A stretch of DNA of 64,000 nucleotides, taken from Filosporella fistucella. Taxonomy: Eukaryota > Ascomycota > Leotiomycetes > Helotiales. Shown here in pieces: positions 24,479 through 35,640 of this stretch (position 1 is its first letter; the number at the start of each line of letters is the position of its first letter). Location of the stretch: positions 2,227,732-2,291,731 of the forward strand of contig JAQJZZ010000002.1 of NCBI GenBank assembly GCA_030077755.1. The letters run 5' to 3'. The notes under the pieces are model-generated. The model saw nothing but the letters and a program-made list of their open reading frames with translations. It was not told the DNA's origin and did no database searches. A program made the translations under genes and the position numbers.

Positions 24479-27400
24479 ATGCGTTCATTTCTAACTCAGT
24501 CGCTCGTTGCCTCCACGATCTTTTCATCTGTTTTTGCGTCTTCTTCATGCACATCAAAAAATGGCACTTTGTCATCAACTAAACACCACCCTAAAACAGT
24601 AGTTGTGGTCACTGTACTTGTGACCAAGACCTTGACAACAATTTGCCCAACTTCAACCTACTTACCATGGTCTGAGTCGCATCCTGGATATGGATCTAAT
24701 ACTGTCAGTGTGACGAGCACGCCTTTGTCATACTCCGTCTCGAAGTCAGCTGGGAGTAGCTCAGAGTCTGCTGTGTTGTCTGGTAGCTCGTCAAAAACAT
24801 ACATCCAGTCCACCTCGAAAGGAGTTTCAACTGGGGAGGAGACACCCTCATCCAGCACCAGCTGTTCATCTACTGCCTCCGAATCGTCCGAGAGCAAATC
24901 GATTCATTCAAACACGAGCTCAAACTCTTACTCTACCGTCACTTCAGCCAGCGGCTCTGGATCTTCTATCGTTTCGCAAACGTCGTCATCTAGCGGAATC
25001 GAGACATCTAGCACCGTCAGCTATTCTACAAAAGAGACTTCAGTCTCCCAGTCCTTGACTCTATCGGAATCAAGCTCTACTCTTTCCGTTTCCAAATCGA
25101 CCAGTCTCCCCATCAGTTCATCCACTGTGGAGACGTCAAGCTCAGCCTCGCTATCCCTCTCTGTATCAGAGAGTCCTAGCTCTAGCTATTCGCAAATATC
25201 GACATCGAAATCCAGTAGCGAGACCTCAGTTAGCTCTTCTATCTCGCAAATTTCGTCTTCAGCCTCCTTATCTCTATCAGTTTCTGAGAGCTCCAGCATC
25301 ACACCATCACCATCCAGCTCGTATTCATACAGCTTGAGTGTCTCGGCCTCAAGCTCCTCACAAAGCTCAACCGTCACGCCATCAAGCTCGAGCATTCCTG
25401 TCACATCTTCAACCTCAACAAGCGCTTCATCGAGCTCGTTATCCAGCTCATCTTCGTCCCTCTCCAGCTCCCTCTCCAGCTCTTCTTCATCCAGCTCTGT
25501 CTCATCTTCATTCATCTCTACAACAAGCGTATCGTCATCCAGCTCCTTGTCAAGCTCCTCATCTTATTCGAGCTCCAAAACAAGCAGCTCTTCAATATCC
25601 TCTAGCTCTACCTCAAGCAAATCAAGCTCCAGCTCCGCCTCCAGCACAAGCACAAGCTCAAGCAGCTCTTCAATATCCTCTAGCTCCAGCTCAAGCAAAT
25701 CAAGCTCCAGCTCCGTCTCCAGCACAAGCTCAAGCAGCTCCAGCTCCAGCTCGTCATCTAGCTCAAGCTCAAGCAAATCCAGCAGTTCCTCCACCATCTC
25801 CTCTTCCTCGAGCAAAACTAGCTCATCGACGACTTCCTCGAGCTCAAAGTCGAGCAGCTCGAGTATCAGCTCAACAACTAGCTCCTCTACTAGCTCATCT
25901 GCCACTCCAACAGCCACAGCTTGCGCGTATTGGATGGAAAATGTGAAACACCAGGGAATCGCACCGTTCAACTCCAATGGAACTTACCAAGTATTCCGTA
26001 ATGTCAAAGACTTTGGTGCCAAGGGTGATGGAAAGACCGATGATACAGCTGCAATTAACGCTGCTATCAAGAGTGCTGGTCGAAATGTTGCGGGAGCAGG
26101 GGGATCATCGACTACAAGCCCAGCTTTAGTAAGTTATTCTCACCATTTCATCACTCCAGCTGACCAGCCAGGTCTACTTTCCCTCCGGTACATACATTGT
26201 GTCAAATCCGATTCTGTTCTACTACTACACTCAAATGGTTGGAAACCCTAACTGTATGCCTACAATTAAAGTCACCGCTTCATTTGTTGGCGATCATGTT
26301 ATTGATGGCAATCCGGTAAGATCGCTTCCCTCGTGCGATGCCAAGTCTAACAAATATTAGAGCAGAGCATATGGTTCAACAAACATATTCTGGAGACAGA
26401 TTCGCAATTTCGTCATCGATATGACTCCGCATACCGCAGCTAGAACACTTCATGGCGTGTTCTGGAACACTGCCCAAGCTACCTCGCTCCAAAATATCGT
26501 TTTCAAGATGTCTGAAACTTCCACCACTCAGCATCAAGGACTCTATATCGAGGATGGATCTGGAGGTTTCCTTACAGATTTGACTTTCTACGGAGGCAAG
26601 CAAGGAATGTTCATTGGAAGCCAGTAAGTAAAGTGAAAGTTTTTCAAGGCGAAGCTAATCATTTTAGACAATTCACCATGAGAAACTTGACATTCTTTAA
26701 CTCGCAGACTGCAATTTTCCAAAACTGGGACTGGGGATGGACTTACCAAGGAATCAGCATCAATAACTGCGGTGTTGGGCTCGACATGAGTGCTATCGGC
26801 TCTGACGGAGCACAAGCCGTTGGATCTGTTACTTTCATCGACAGCGAGATCATCAACACCCCAATCGGAATCAAAACATCTCGTACTTCCACCTCAACGC
26901 CTCCCTCCGGTGGTAGTTTAATTGTGGAGAATCTTCGTCTGAGCAGTGTCACGACTGCCATATCGGGTGCCAGCTCCGCGGTTCTTCTCGCAGGATCCGC
27001 TGGCAAATCGGTTGTAACGGCTTGGGGACAAGGCCACACGTATAGTGGTAGCACTGTTTCTTCGTTCCAAGGTCCTTTCATCCCTCAAGCAAGAGCAGCT
27101 AGTCTCGTTCGAGGCACTGACTACTATACCCGGTCCCGACCTCAGTATGAAAACTTGCCAGCATCTAGCTTCCTCAGCGTCAGAAGTGCAGGGGCCAAGG
27201 GCGATGGAAAAACCGATGATACTGTCGCACTTAACGCTGTCCTTGCGCTTGGTGTTGCTACTGGAAAGGTTGTCTATTTCGATGCAGGCGATTACTTGGT
27301 GACCAGTACGATTTATATTCCAGCAGGAAGCAAGGTCACTGGAGAATCATATCCAGTGATACTTTCCAGCGGTCCATACTTCGCAAGTATGACTGCGCCA

Positions 27401-28288
27401 AAGCCTGTCGTGCAGGTTGGAAAGGCAGGAGAGTCTGGAACTGTCGAGTGGTCTGATATGATTATCAGCACAAAGGGAGCTCAAGCTGGCGCAATCCTGA
27501 TCGAATACAATCTTGCATCTTCTGGCAATCCATCTGGAATGTGGGATGTCCATACTAGAATTGGAGGTTTTGCCGGTTCTGACCTAAGAATCGCGGATTG
27601 CCCTGTCATGGCCACCACAACGGTGACAAAGGACAATTTGCCAGCCAAGTGTATCGGTGCATTCATGAGCATGCATATAACAAAGTCAGCTTCTGGTCTT
27701 TACATGGAGAACTGTTGGCTATGGGTTGCCGATCACGACATCGAGCTCGTCGCTGCTGATCGCCAACAAATATCAGTATACGCTGGGCGCGGTCTTCTCA
27801 TTGAAAGTACTGCAGGTGGTATTTGGCTTTTCGGTACGGCAGTAGAACATCACGTTCTATACCAGTATCAACTTTCAACTACAGCCAATGTCTTCATGGG
27901 CCAAATTCAAACCGAGACAGCATATTACCAACCCAACCCAGATGCCACGATCCCATTCGCTGCTGATGCTACATATAACGACCCTATCATGACCACTGGA
28001 CAAAGTGGGTGGGGCGTTCGCGTTGTTAACAGTCACGATGTTTCAATCTATGGCGCTGGTCTCTACAGCTTCTTCAGCAACACCGACAATACGAACTTCT
28101 GTGCTCAACCAGGCAATGGCGAGAATTGCCAAAACCGTATCTTCAGTATTGAAAACAGCCACCTTTCAGTATACAACCTCAACACTGTTGGCACGACAAA
28201 GATGATCACAGTCGATGGTACCGATGTTGTGAAATATGAGGACAACTTGAATGGATTCGTCAATACAGTTGCTCTATTCAAACTCTGA
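24479..28288 (+). CDS. GH55 beta-1,3-glucanase with long serine-rich N-terminal stalk
   Basis: Four exons (24479-26128, 26172-26315, 26361-26623, 26668-28288) with introns of 43, 45 and 44 nt encode 1,225 residues. Residues 1-20 are a signal peptide (MRSFLTQSLVASTIFSSVFA). Residues of about 20-475 form a mucin-like tract dominated by Ser, with Thr, Lys and Val, that is expected to be heavily O-glycosylated. The catalytic part is a GH55 double beta-helix. Two pectate-lyase-3-type repeats open with GAKGDGKTDD, near residues 512 and 860, as usual for the family. Further family features are TLHGVFWNTAQATSLQN, MRNLTF and VADHDIELV. GH55 enzymes are exo- or endo-beta-1,3-glucanases acting on laminarin and fungal walls. 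The stalk suggests retention in or on the wall. The Ser tract uses AGC/TCC codons repetitively and gives acidic antisense frames that are not genes. Confidence 0.92.
24540..25915 (+). repeat. serine-codon low-complexity tract
   Basis: About 1.4 kb of coding sequence built from imperfect AGC/TCC/TCT/TCA codon repeats within the GH55 gene. It is densest at about 25380-25900, where near-identical units such as CAAGCTCCAGCTC recur. Such tracts expand and contract readily, so length may vary between strains. Confidence 0.85.
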
Positions 28289-28450
28289 GACCGCGGTTAT
28301 TCTCTTCTAGGGGTTTAGTAGGGAGGTATAATTCTTTTAGTAATGAATAATATTAGTTATGAATCAGCACCGTAGCGGATTTCCCCTTCTGGTGACCTTT
28401 TAATCACATGCATGAATTCCGTAACGCAATGTAAACAAAAGCATTCGAAT

Positions 28451-29076
28451 CTACTCGGCATCAACCTCATCCAACAACGATCTATTTTCCCCATCTGAAA
28501 TATCCTCAGCCATATCTTGCTTTATCCTCAGCATCACCACGACGGAGTATACGGGCGTCAATATAAAAGGTATTCTACCTCATCTTAGTCCACGACACTG
28601 CGCGAGGAGTATGTAACTCACAAATACCCCACCAACATAAAAGTTCCGAAGACATCAAGCTCCATCTTCCCTCTTCCTTCTTCAAAACAATACCACCCAA
28701 ACACTGTCCCAACCACGCATGTCGCTTTCACGATCTGAAAGCATAGAAATCTGGTTAGGGGCGGGTCGCCAACTGACAGCACAGCAGCTTCGATCGGAAT
28801 GATTATCACGAGTAGGACATTAAGCCAGAACAAAATCTGTGCGAAGCTTGGCATATTTAGTGTTATATCAATGTGGTTTTGGGGAGCATCACAACACGAA
28901 GGAGCTTACACCGGGACTTCTAAAGCGTATCCGACAGAGATGAAGAATATCCCACTGAAACAGATGGCTAACAGAGAACCAATAAATTGCCAGGTTAGGC
29001 AACAGGCGAGGATGAGAGGGAAATGCGTGGTCCATGGCAGATTTGTTGTAGTGTCAGGGGTTTCGCGTGGAGGCAT
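28451..29076 (-). CDS. four-TM hypothetical membrane protein
   Basis: Exons 29076-28910, 28846-28622 and 28574-28451 (introns 63 and 47 nt) encode 171 residues in one frame. Four hydrophobic segments are evident, beginning at about residues 15 (FPLILACCLTWQFIGSLLAI), 55 (ILFWLNVLLVIIIPIEAAV), 85 (FLCFQIVKATCVVGTVFGW) and 115 (FGTFMLVGYLIPFIL, VYSVVVM). The tail is acidic and cytoplasmic in character (DISDGENRS). The last two exons join inside the fourth membrane segment, which supports the splice. No family is recognised. It is convergent with the GH55 gene, 162 bases away. Confidence 0.65.
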
Positions 29077-29687
29077 AATTGAAGGATGAGAGGCTTTAAG
29101 AATTGCGTGTTGGACTCTTGGGTTTGGGAAGCTGCCTGATTTATATAAATTTGGGATTCGAGGCCTAGGCAAGCACAAGTGGGTTGGTGGCACGGCCGCA
29201 TGGCCTGTTATCCAGTAGCAGGGGAAGAGGTTGAGCCACAAGCTGCACGAGCTGGTGACTGGGATAATTATCATGTGAAATATTGGGACCATATCGAATT
29301 CATGTCGAAGCTCGTCCTAAATTGACATCAACACTGATAAAAGATTGGAGAATCACTTGCAGATTCTCGTCAAGTAAAATGGTACAATCGGAATCGAAAT
29401 TATCAGAGCTGCACTTCATTTTGGCTTCTATAGTAAGGTGGTTGTAAAGTGGTTGGCTTCCTCGTGGAAATTGAATGATAATTGACCAAAATCACTAAAT
29501 TAGAGAGGTTCGTGAATTATGTCTTTCCCAAAACCCCTGACACAAGAAACCCACCCCAATGCTAAAACCTGGGTGCACTTGAAGTTGCTTCCCAACCATG
29601 CAAATCTTCTATATCCTGCCGAATGCCAGCTAAGATTATGATCGGATGCGTTTTTACCTGAGAAACATCAGCAACATTCCTTCCCAT
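29077..29687. other. intergenic region
   Basis: About 600 bases between two minus-strand genes. No gene or clear motif seen. Confidence 0.4.
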
Positions 29688-30225
29688 TTATGAATGTTCT
29701 TGCATCCTGACAGCATTCTCTAAATCAACATTCCTATATCCCTTCTTGATCGCATCCAGGATACGCTGGGACATGACGTGCTTACGTTCCGCAGGGCCCA
29801 TCTGACTCAAATTTCGACCACTTGGAGTAGGAGAGCTATCTACCGAAGGTTTCGTCTTCCGGTGAGAGAATATCTTGTTGATGTGAGTACATAGATCTGT
29901 AAGTACGCTAGGGGTTCGTTACCATTTCCTTGTGACAGTTTTTGGCTGCAGGGGCAGATGGACCTTGAGATGATGAATGGAAATCATTTTTAATCGTTTG
30001 CATAGAGACTTCAATTTGTGAGTCTAAACCGTTGTAATTGAATGTGGTGCGGTTACTCACTTGCTGGGCTAGGCCGAAAATTAGAGATCGAGGAAGGTCT
30101 GTTACCTTGCAGTACTTCGGGAATCTAAGGAACTTCGCCCTTTGCGAATTTTGGATTGATAAAGGTTGCACAGATAGCCTGACGAATGGTCGAAAAATCC
30201 TAGAGAGACGATTCAAGGATGCCAT
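29688..30225 (-). CDS. hypothetical protein with possible mitochondrial presequence
   Basis: Exons 30225-29923 and 29873-29688 with a 49-nt intron give 162 residues. The first 45 residues are rich in Arg, Ser, Leu and Phe with almost no acidic residues (MASLNRLSRIFRPFVRLS), as in a mitochondrial targeting signal. A polar middle part is followed by a conserved-looking basic/helical C-terminus (MSQRILDAIKKGYRN). A GTGAGT at about 30061 could be an alternative donor, but no acceptor keeps the frame, so I read through it. No family recognised. Confidence 0.5.
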
Positions 30226-30706
30226 GGTGTTTGCCTTGTGGTTTGGATGGCTGTTGTGTTCTGATACTTTGTGGCAAATAGCAACTGGAGGAGCGTGCAG
30301 TAGGTAGATTCTCTCAACAAGTAGGGCAGGAAAATGTTCCTTTCATATTTCCTCAGTCTGAACATTATTTCGTGATTTCATAAGCGGATTCACTACAAAT
30401 ATTCGGCGTGATCCGAATCAAATATTGAAGTGGGAGCTAGTCAAACCAAAACCAAATTTGATCCACATGACAGAATTGCACAAGCGGAAATCATCATTTT
30501 AGAATGGAACAGCATCGATTGCGGTTCTATATGTAAAATATGACGGCGAAATTCTTAATGGCAACTTCAAACTTATGAAAGTAACTGTAATTCCCCCATT
30601 CATGAAGCGACAGGGCATTTCCGTTAACCCATGAAAAACAAAGAAATTCATCAACCCCAGAAACAAAGACGCCAGTCTTTCAATATTAACTCATTTCCCA
30701 GCTCGA
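30226..30706. other. intergenic region
   Basis: About 480 bases between divergent small genes. Nothing specific seen. Confidence 0.4.
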
Positions 30707-30997
30707 ATGTTTCGGGCAAATATGCCTTCCACACAGACGATAAGTATACCAGCATCGTCTGGCTCACCACAAACTTTAGCGGATATACTTAAAGCAACGT
30801 GGAGTTTGTAAGTAAACCCCCAGTGATCAACAATCCGTCACATTGACAGATACAGCTCGGGACTACAGGATGGCCCAAAAGCAGGATGTCTTATGACGCT
30901 TTCTTATCGTCCGAGCGTCAACCTTCAAGGTATTCAAGCAAAACCGTCAACGGGTTCCACCACAACCAAAAAGACAAAAGACGAAGAACAGAAATAG
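30707..30997 (+). CDS. small spliced hypothetical protein
   Basis: Exons 30707-30807 and 30850-30997, separated by a 42-nt GTAAGT...GACAG intron, give an 82-residue protein. It is polar and Ser/Thr-rich, with a central segment (ADILKATWSLYSSGLQ) that may be a short helix and a Lys/Glu-rich tail (KKTKDEEQK). No signal peptide or membrane segment is seen. Support is limited to a clean intron whose removal extends the frame through 82 codons. It is convergent with VTA1, 229 bases away. No family recognised; it could also be a leader or non-coding transcript. Confidence 0.45.
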
Positions 30998-31226
30998 GAG
31001 GACAGGCAAATGAGGGAGTACGCAGGCGTACAGGCATATGCTACAACCTGAAAGTGGGCCAGTTGCTTTGAAATAATGATCAAATTGCCGTTGTCAACAT
31101 ACATTACCTTGCAAATCAAATGAGATGTATTATTTCAGTGGATTTTCTCATGGTGAAAAACATTACTATGCTGGGTATTCGCAGTCTGTTGCTCACTAAC
31201 ATACAGAATATACAAGACCTTCGAAA

Positions 31227-32753
31227 TCACGCTGCACCAAGTGTTTTCAATGCCTCCCTTAACTCCTTTACAGCCGTCTCAGCGTCCTCGAAATTGAGCG
31301 CTGAGATTGCCCATCTTGCATGCTTCTGTGCCTTTGCTATGGCCACATCATCTGTAACCAATTGATCTTTGCGAAGTGCGGCAGGAGCTGGAGGCGCATT
31401 ATACTGCTGCTGGGGTACAATTTGTGATGGTGGAGGGTGGTAGATTTGTGGATTGTGAACAGGCGGGGGTGCGAAGTGTTGTTGAGGTGGAGGATGGCTT
31501 TGGAAGCCAGGTTGTGGAGGTGGCTGGTGAGGCTGAGTGGGGTAATGAGGCTGAACAGGTGGATGTATAGGAGAAGGTGCTTGAGTATAGAAATCTTGCG
31601 GTGCGGTAGGAGGCTCGTCAGGGGGAGGGAATGACTCGAAATCGGGAGACTGTTGACGACCGGGTGGAGCTGTAGGCTGCTGTGGCAGACCTAAATCAAA
31701 TCCTGCGGGAGCAGTAGAGATTGAGGATCTCTGTGTCTCGGATGTGAAGGTAGGAACCTCTGGGAAGTATCCACCACCAACGGAACCATTTCTTTCATTC
31801 GGTGAAGGTTCTAAAGGTGAGACATTATCATCTTTGACTGCCGAGTATGGAAAGCCATCCTTGGGGTAAGGATCAAATGGAGGAGGACCAGCGGAAGGAG
31901 ATCCACGAGCAGATACCTGCGCAGATACTGCTGCTGAAGGGTGGAGAGATTGATCGATAGAAGACTGCCTAGCTGTCCTTGATTCAATTACGTCTTGCTC
32001 ATCAGGTACATCCTCCACAGTCGCTGGTTTTGGTATTGTAGATCCCCCGAATTGCAATACTTCTGGGTCATTGGGGTCAAGAGCCGGTAGATCCTCTTCT
32101 GGAGTAGGTTCTGGCTTCGGATTTGATTCATTTGGATCCTTTCCTTCCTTGACTGCTCTCACTATTCGAACAGCATTCCATTTTGCATATTTGATCTTTG
32201 CAAGAGTCTCCGCATCTGGAGCATTCCAGATGTTTACTAGCTCCAGAAATGTCGCTGCTGCTTGGAAGGTGTCTGCTGTTTGTCTGCGTATGTTAGAGCA
32301 GTTCTACCAAGATCAGATTAAAACCTGACTTCGTGACAACATTTGCCTTCACAGCCCTATCTGCCCGGAAGAATGTCTCCAGTCCAAAATGTTCCACATA
32401 TGCCTGACCAGCGGTGTCGTCAACAATCGCGTCGTTTGTAGCATTTTCGGATTTGATCTGGGAGAATCAGTATCTGCCTGGTCATCCTGCAAATCCGCAT
32501 GCGCACCTGCTCCAACTTATCCATCAGCGTCGTAGTGTAATTGAGTGTCTCTGCATCAGCATTGTGAAGCCCCTTTGCTAATATTTGGTTGACAATCCAA
32601 TATTCACCTACATAGTTAGTTTGTACACATCTGTTGATAGCTATACTTACACCAATAAGCTATCACAGGTTTAGCTTTCTCCAGCTGCGCAGCTCGCACA
32701 ATGAACCTGGTGAGGTCTGCAGTCTTCAGTTTGTTCGGAATATGCGTCGCCAT
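31227..32753 (-). CDS. VTA1: VTA1, ESCRT-III/Vps4 regulator
   Basis: Four exons (32753-32651, 32607-32507, 32457-32330, 32283-31227) with introns of 43, 49 and 46 nt encode 462 residues. Residues 1 to about 165 form the tandem MIT-like N-terminal domain, with family segments VIAYWCEYWIVNQIL, LMDKLEQ, HFGLETFFRADRA and YAKWNAVRI. A long Pro/Gln-rich disordered linker follows. The last 45 residues form the Vta1 C-terminal dimerisation helices (KAQKHARWAISALNFEDAE). VTA1 (LIP5 in animals) binds and activates the Vps4 ATPase that strips ESCRT-III from endosomal membranes during multivesicular body sorting. The third intron has a less usual GTCAGG donor. The gene is divergent from the PDI gene. 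Confidence 0.93.
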
Positions 32754-33146
32754 CTTTATTGATGATAATGGAGGACGAGCAGAGTTTGCAAATAAGTCCG
32801 TGGCTGCTTATGACGCGCAGGCGCAGCGGGGAGTAAAATGCAGACAGAAGACGTCGAGATTGAGGTTCAAGAGGGGAACCTGGGAGGCTGGAAAAGTGGA
32901 ATCCAGTTGCCACTAATCAGCCGATTGTTAGCAGCCTTGCCCCGCCCCACCTAAGCTTCCCCAGGTTTCGTTACGAGATCAGTGGTGTGTGTGTCTGGCC
33001 TCTTTGGATAAAGGACAGCTTTCCATATCACATCATATTAAACAACATCAACACCCCACCACTCTCATTCACGCTCTCTCCATTCATGCATTGATCATCC
33101 CGAGCTGCTACAGCTTCAGCGGTAGAACACCTCCAACATAATCAAA
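32754..33146. other. divergent promoter region of VTA1 and PDI genes
   Basis: About 390 bases carrying both promoters. The leader before the PDI start is CA-rich. No specific binding site can be named. Confidence 0.4.
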
Positions 33147-34692
33147 ATGGTTCATACTACAGCCCTCACAGTTGCAGCCACAGCACTGCTGGCAGCTCTC
33201 CCTGCCAGCGCTGGACTCTATCCAAAGAGCTCAGCAGTTGTACAGGTTGATGCAAAGAATTATGATCGTCTGATTGCCCAATCCAATTACACATCTGTAG
33301 GTATTCTGATACATATTCAGGTCTCAGCTGACCCCGCAGATCGTCGAATTCTATGCCCCATGGTGCGGCCATTGCAAGAACCTCCAACCAGCATACGAGA
33401 AAGCAGCCAAAAACCTGGCAGGTCTGGCCAAGGTGGCAGCAGTCGATTGTGACGAAGAATCGAACAAGGCGTTCTGTGGAGGTTTCGGCGTTCAGGGTTT
33501 CCCTACTCTAAAGATCGTCAAGCCCGGAAAGACACCCGGAAAGCCAATTGTCGAAGATTACAATGGGCCGAGAACAGCCAAGGGTATCGTGGAGGCTGTC
33601 GTCGACAAAATTCCAAACCACGTGAAGAGAGTGGACGACAAGACATTGGAGGCATGGTTGGCAGAAGCAAACGAAACCGCGAAGGCAATTCTGTTCACAG
33701 ACAAGGGCAAGACCAGCGCATTGCTGAAAGCTATTGCGATTGATTTCAAAGGTAGCATCAGTGTGGCACAGATCAGAAATACGGATAAGGAGAAGGCATC
33801 TTTGGAGTTGTTTGGTATCTCCAAGTTTCCAACTTTACTACTTCTTCCAGGAGGAAAGGAAGCTGAAGGTATTGTCTACAATGGAGAGATGAAGAAGGAA
33901 GCCATGGTGGCATTCTTGTCACAAGCTGCGGCACCAAATCAAGACCCAGCACCAGCAAAGGTGAAGGTCAAGTCGAAGGATTCGAAGAAGGAATCTAAGG
34001 CAAAGGCATCTTTCGAAAAGGCTTCCAAGTCACAGGCGTCATCGGAAGGCAAGACCAACAAAGCTACGGCTACAGAGGAGGAGATTATTGAGGAGGCAAC
34101 CGAGTCACCATCACCGCAAGTTGATACAGAGAAGCCCATTGTTATTCCAGAGCCTGCACCACCGATTTCAATTCTCGCGACCGAAGCAGAGTTACAAGCT
34201 GAATGTCTTGGACCTCGAACTGGCACATGTGTTTTGGTACTACTCACATCATCACCAGATGAAGTTGCTTCCAAAGCTGTAGGATCATTGTCCGAGATTG
34301 CCCACAAACATAAGGGTCACGCACGAAAAATGTTCCCTTTCTATGTCCTCTCCGAATCGAATCCGGGATACAAGCAAGTCAAGGAGGCGTTGGCATTGAC
34401 TGGGCAGACTGAGGTCATTGCAATCAACGGCCGCAGAGGATGGTGGAGAAAGTTACCTGGAGGTGAGAAGATTACTGAGAAAGATGTTTCTGAGGAGGTT
34501 CTGGAGAACTGGGTAGATAGTATCAAACTTGGCGAGGGAGCCAAGCAGAAGTTGCCAGCTGGTTTGGTTCCTGAAGAACCAGAAGAGCCAGTCGTTGAGG
34601 AGCCTGTTGTCGAAGCACAGGAACCAATTATCGTGGAGGAGGTGGTCGAAGAGAAGGCTGACAAGCCTGTGGAGCCTCATGATGAACTTTGA
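33147..34692 (+). CDS. ER protein disulfide isomerase (MPD1/P5-like)
   Basis: Exons 33147-33296 and 33340-34692 (43-nt intron) encode 500 residues. A signal peptide ([22 protein letters not shown]) precedes a thioredoxin domain whose active site WCGHC lies at residues 58-62, directly after the intron. A second thioredoxin-like region without an active-site pair follows at about residues 150-260, ending in [16 protein letters not shown] Lys/Ser/Glu-rich linker, a third thioredoxin-like part, and a Glu/Val/Pro-rich acidic tail complete the chain. The last four residues are HDEL, the ER retrieval signal. The protein should form and shuffle disulfides in secretory cargo. One catalytic CxxC and the length fit fungal MPD1/PDIA6-like proteins. 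Confidence 0.93.
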
Positions 34693-34832
34693 ACAAAAAT
34701 GGGTGATCTGAAAAATACTTGAATGTACAGTAGCGCGGAAACACAGACATTGTCTCATTCCTATCGATGAACCCAATCTTTGACTCCATTAACTCCAGGG
34801 TATCATGCAACCTGACGAAGTAAATGACAGCT

Positions 34833-35640
34833 TCATAGCTCACTTCCTTGTAACACCTTCTCTCCTCTTGTCCTGACGATATTGTCTAGTATTTCTCGGA
34901 CCTGTTTGCACCCATCTACTCCAACCACAAGCATGCCTTCCAATCTTCCAACTTGTACCCTCGTCTCCATGACCAGAACGCAAACAGCGTCTGTAGCCCC
35001 CTTTGTCGCAACAGTCAAGAAAGGCAATTCCTGCTCTTCACCGAGGTTCAAATCCAACAATGGATCTGCAGATTCCTCATTCGAAGAATAGCTTGACGTC
35101 GAACCCGCTGTGCAAGCACATATATAGTCTCTCATTGGTATTCCGGCATCAATCAGAGCCAAGGTCGTCGCGTTAATACATGCAGCCAGCATTGAGCCAT
35201 CTTGAGACAAAACATGTAGCGAGAGCGAGATCGTGCTGTTAGGGAAGAGATTCGTGAATAGATTTTGAGCAAAGGCGTCAGAGATTGTGGTTTGCATTTC
35301 TGATAAACGTCTGCAGGTTATTAGCAACGTCTCTGCAACTCTAATTGAGTACATACTTATCTCCTCTCCCACCTCTTTTCTTCCTATCCACTCCGCTGAA
35401 CCCCGCAATGGAAATTGTGACTTGTATATCTGCTGCATTGTTCCCCCCTTGCCTAGGTCCTTTGGGCTCCGTGGGACCTGTGACCACGCACATTACTTTC
35501 GTGTTTCCCATTTCGAGGTAACTGCTCCCATCTGCGGCAGCCTGGGTTCGCATTTGTGCATTGAGGCGACGGAGCTCGTTCCATCTCCTGCCGTCGAGAC
35601 GGAGCAGGGCTAGGGAGTATGTGGAAGTATCGAGAGGCAT
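34833..35640 (-). CDS. RRP41: RRP41/SKI6, exosome core subunit
   Basis: Exons 35640-35357 and 35310-34833 with a 46-nt intron encode 253 residues, close to the 245 or so usual for the family. The protein has the RNase PH fold. It opens with LRLDGRRWNELRRL, continues with GSSYLEMGNTKVMCVVTGP and GGRGDKRLSEMQTTISDAF (across the splice), and includes SLHVLSQDGSMLAACINATTLALIDAG. It is one of six RNase-PH-like subunits of the 3'-5' RNA exosome ring, nuclear and cytoplasmic. In eukaryotes the ring itself is thought to be catalytically inert and to thread RNA to Rrp44. A short Ser/Glu insert (SSYSSNEESADP) lies in the C-terminal half. Confidence 0.93.

Noticed and set aside
25186..25977. Acidic, Glu/Leu-rich frames antisense to the GH55 serine tract
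   Set aside because: They are the mirror of AGC/TCC serine codons. They have no start context, domain or splice support of their own.
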